In this document: piece by piece, positions 62,765 to 64,000 of the stretch
How positions within the stretch are numbered: position 1 is the first letter of the stretch
How the letters are laid out: each line of letters opens with the position of its first letter
From: JAHBVL01 sp963712055
Lineage (GTDB): Bacteria; Chloroflexota; Chloroflexia; Thermomicrobiales; UBA6265
Length of the DNA: 64,000 nt
NCBI GenBank assembly: GCA_963712055.1
Contig: CAVQGN010000003.1
Location: forward strand, 434,001-498,000
Direction: 5' to 3'
Program-made: the position numbers and the translations under genes
The notes under the pieces: generated by a model
What the model was told of the DNA's origin: nothing
The model's database searches: none
The model's input: the letters and a program-made list of their open reading frames with translations, nothing else

Positions 62765-63031
62765 ATGATCATCACTATCGAAACCCATCTGCCCGACATC
62801 ATCCGCCTCTGCGAGGAGTACGGCATCAGTCGACTCGAGCTCTTCGGTTCCGCCGTGACCGGCGAATTCAGCACGGAAACGAGCGACTTCGACTTCCTGG
62901 TCGAATATCCGCAAGACATTGCTCATGCGTATGATGCGATCGACAATTCAAGAGTCTGGAGCCTCACCGAATCGACTCTCCCCGAGCTTCACGAAAGCGT
63001 CTGCGCCCTACTCGAAGGCATCGAACCATAG
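62765..63031 (+). CDS. Orphan MNT-type nucleotidyltransferase
   Basis: The 88-aa product has the minimal nucleotidyltransferase motif: ISRLELFGSAVTGEFS, then TSDFDFLVEY, giving GS-x-x-x-G and D-x-D. These proteins are usually antitoxins of HEPN/MNT pairs, AMPylating the toxin. No HEPN gene is adjacent, only a terminator and the convergent VWA gene, so it is probably an orphan or a relic. Confidence 0.85.
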   Translation: MIITIETHLPDIIRLCEEYGISRLELFGSAVTGEFSTETSDFDFLVEYPQDIAHAYDAIDNSRVWSLTESTLPELHESVCALLEGIEP

Positions 63032-63049
63032 AGTACAAACTTGGCTCGC

Positions 63050-63083
63050 AGACCGAAGCAGGAAAGAACACCTGCCTCGGTCT
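63050..63083. terminator. Bidirectional terminator between the MNT and VWA genes
   Basis: AGACCGAAGCAGG (63050-63062) pairs with CCTGCCTCGGTCT (63071-63083) around an 8-nt loop, with one mismatch. It lies between two convergent stop codons. Confidence 0.6.
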
Positions 63084-63096
63084 CCGTATCTGAACC

Positions 63097-64000
63097 TCAG
63101 CTCGTCACTTCATACGCTACACCGTCGTTCAGCGCGATGACCCGATCACCAAGCGCGAACGCATCGGCCAGATCAGGATTCTCCGCCACGAGGTCGAAAT
63201 AGTCATCGCTGGCGAACTCGACCGACACGGGGTCCATCGTTTCGGGATCGAAGGTCGTTTCCACGAAAACGCCGTCTCGCAGCACGAATGCGCGGCTTCC
63301 GATGATCCGGACGTCCGCCGTTCCTTGATCGAACTCGGTTTGCGCAGCGACATCACTGTCGGCAAGCGACCCGGCTGCGACCGCCGCCTGTACCGCATCC
63401 GCTCCAGATGTCGGCGCGTTATCGGTCCTGGCTTCTTCGTAGGCTTCGTTGGCGATAGCCTCGCGCCCGGCGGCGGTAAAGACGTCCTCCTCGGTGATCA
63501 GATACGAGGTGTATGGGGTCACGATCCCATAGCGAATACTGAGGTCGACGATCGCCGAAACCCATTCCTCGTTTTCGCCATAAAGCCTGATCTGGTTGAG
63601 GAGATAACCGATTTTTCGGGTCGCCCAGATCCGGGCCAAGTTCTGATCCTGCTGGCTCTCACCCGCGCTCACAAAGACCTGGCCGTCGTAACGGAAGGTC
63701 GTCTCCTGTCCATCGAACGTACCCGTCAGGGATATCGTTCCCGTGCCCCCTTCGCGATAACGACCGACAACCACCATCTGCGATCCGGCAAAGAGATCTG
63801 GAAGGGGAAGGGGAAAGAGCTCCTCCACGCGGATGCCATCGATCTGGAGATCAAGATCGGTCAACACCGGTGTGCTGATACTTCCGTAAAACGACGCAAC
63901 TGCGGTGTCGAGCGAATCTCCGGGACGAACATAGGTGGTGGCGCCATGGTGCTCGGTTGCGAGCGTGTCGAGGAGAACAGTATCGACATCGTCGCCGACG
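63097..64000 (-). CDS. VWA-domain protein, C-terminal part (cut by the window edge)
   Basis: The frame stays open to the window edge at 64000, so the N-terminus with the VIT and VWA domains is outside. The visible 300 residues include HHGATTYVRPGDSLDTAVAS, FYGSISTPVLTDLDL and ELFPLPLPDLFAGSQMVVVG, the post-VWA segment of inter-alpha-trypsin inhibitor-like/Ca-activated chloride channel-like bacterial proteins. The C-terminal YGIVTPYTSYLITEEDVF part matches too. Probably secreted or surface-exposed. Confidence 0.85.
   Translation of the reverse strand, partial: VGDDVDTVLLDTLATEHHGATTYVRPGDSLDTAVASFYGSISTPVLTDLDLQIDGIRVEELFPLPLPDLFAGSQMVVVGRYREGGTGTISLTGTFDGQETTFRYDGQVFVSAGESQQDQNLARIWATRKIGYLLNQIRLYGENEEWVSAIVDLSIRYGIVTPYTSYLITEEDVFTAAGREAIANEAYEEARTDNAPTSGADAVQAAVAAGSLADSDVAAQTEFDQGTADVRIIGSRAFVLRDGVFVETTFDPETMDPVSVEFASDDYFDLVAENPDLADAFALGDRVIALNDGVAYEVTS

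Overview
The window looks like a chromosome segment of a Chloroflexota bacterium, most likely a mesophilic relative of class Thermomicrobia. This is inference from gene content and moderately high GC: menaquinone genes, a complete Mrp antiporter, Mycobacterium-like large sulfatases with a formylglycine-generating enzyme, F420/FMN luciferase-like oxidoreductases, enolase-superfamily dehydratases, many small membrane proteins, and GTG/TTG starts. No rRNA, tRNA, insertion sequence, prophage or CRISPR array was found.

Layout. 0-8.7 kb: housekeeping and envelope genes (DUF2461, mnmA, a class F-like sortase, a class B penicillin-binding protein, a PAP2 phosphatase, DUF805). 8.9-16.9 kb: a secreted serine hydrolase, a Tat-type helical protein, an XRE regulator, two large membrane proteins (a phosphodiesterase-like one and a Vps62-like one) and an ankyrin protein. 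16.9-17.8 kb: a 0.9-kb non-coding island with a strong promoter carrying a LexA-type box, two hairpins and an 80-bp tandem repeat. 17.8-33 kb: a sulfatase region with three sulfatases, paired DUF6325/SHOCT stress-type proteins, a ZIP transporter, a YqhA-like protein, a HAD phosphatase, a YcaQ-type DNA glycosylase and an FGE. Three genes here carry +1 frame disruptions. 33-40.5 kb: DUF4397 and LapA proteins behind a seven-gene mrpA-G operon. 40.7-44.6 kb: a glutaredoxin-thioredoxin reductase fusion, a CsoR-type repressor, a CBS/zinc-ribbon protein, menA and menG. 44.6-49.4 kb: a dipeptide ABC transporter (binding protein and two permeases) with an M19 dipeptidase but no ATPases. 49.7-55 kb: a redoxin gene with an in-frame TGA at the first active-site cysteine position (selenoprotein candidate), an autoregulated-looking DUF4260/TetR pair, a CoA-binding protein, queuosine salvage and DUF368. 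55-64 kb: a catabolic island with two enolase-superfamily enzymes (one very like D(-)-tartrate dehydratase), a cupin, two luciferase-like oxidoreductases, a serine hydrolase, an amidohydrolase, an orphan nucleotidyltransferase and the end of a VWA protein cut by the window edge.

How the genes fit together. The three sulfatases keep the CxPxR or CxAxR signature and the FGE keeps its Cys pair, so the window encodes both substrates and activator of formylglycine maturation. The dipeptidase would hydrolyse peptides brought in by the adjacent transporter. The most interesting objects are the TGA-containing redoxin with a SECIS-like hairpin 20 nt after the TGA, and the LexA-box promoter that drives no protein gene.
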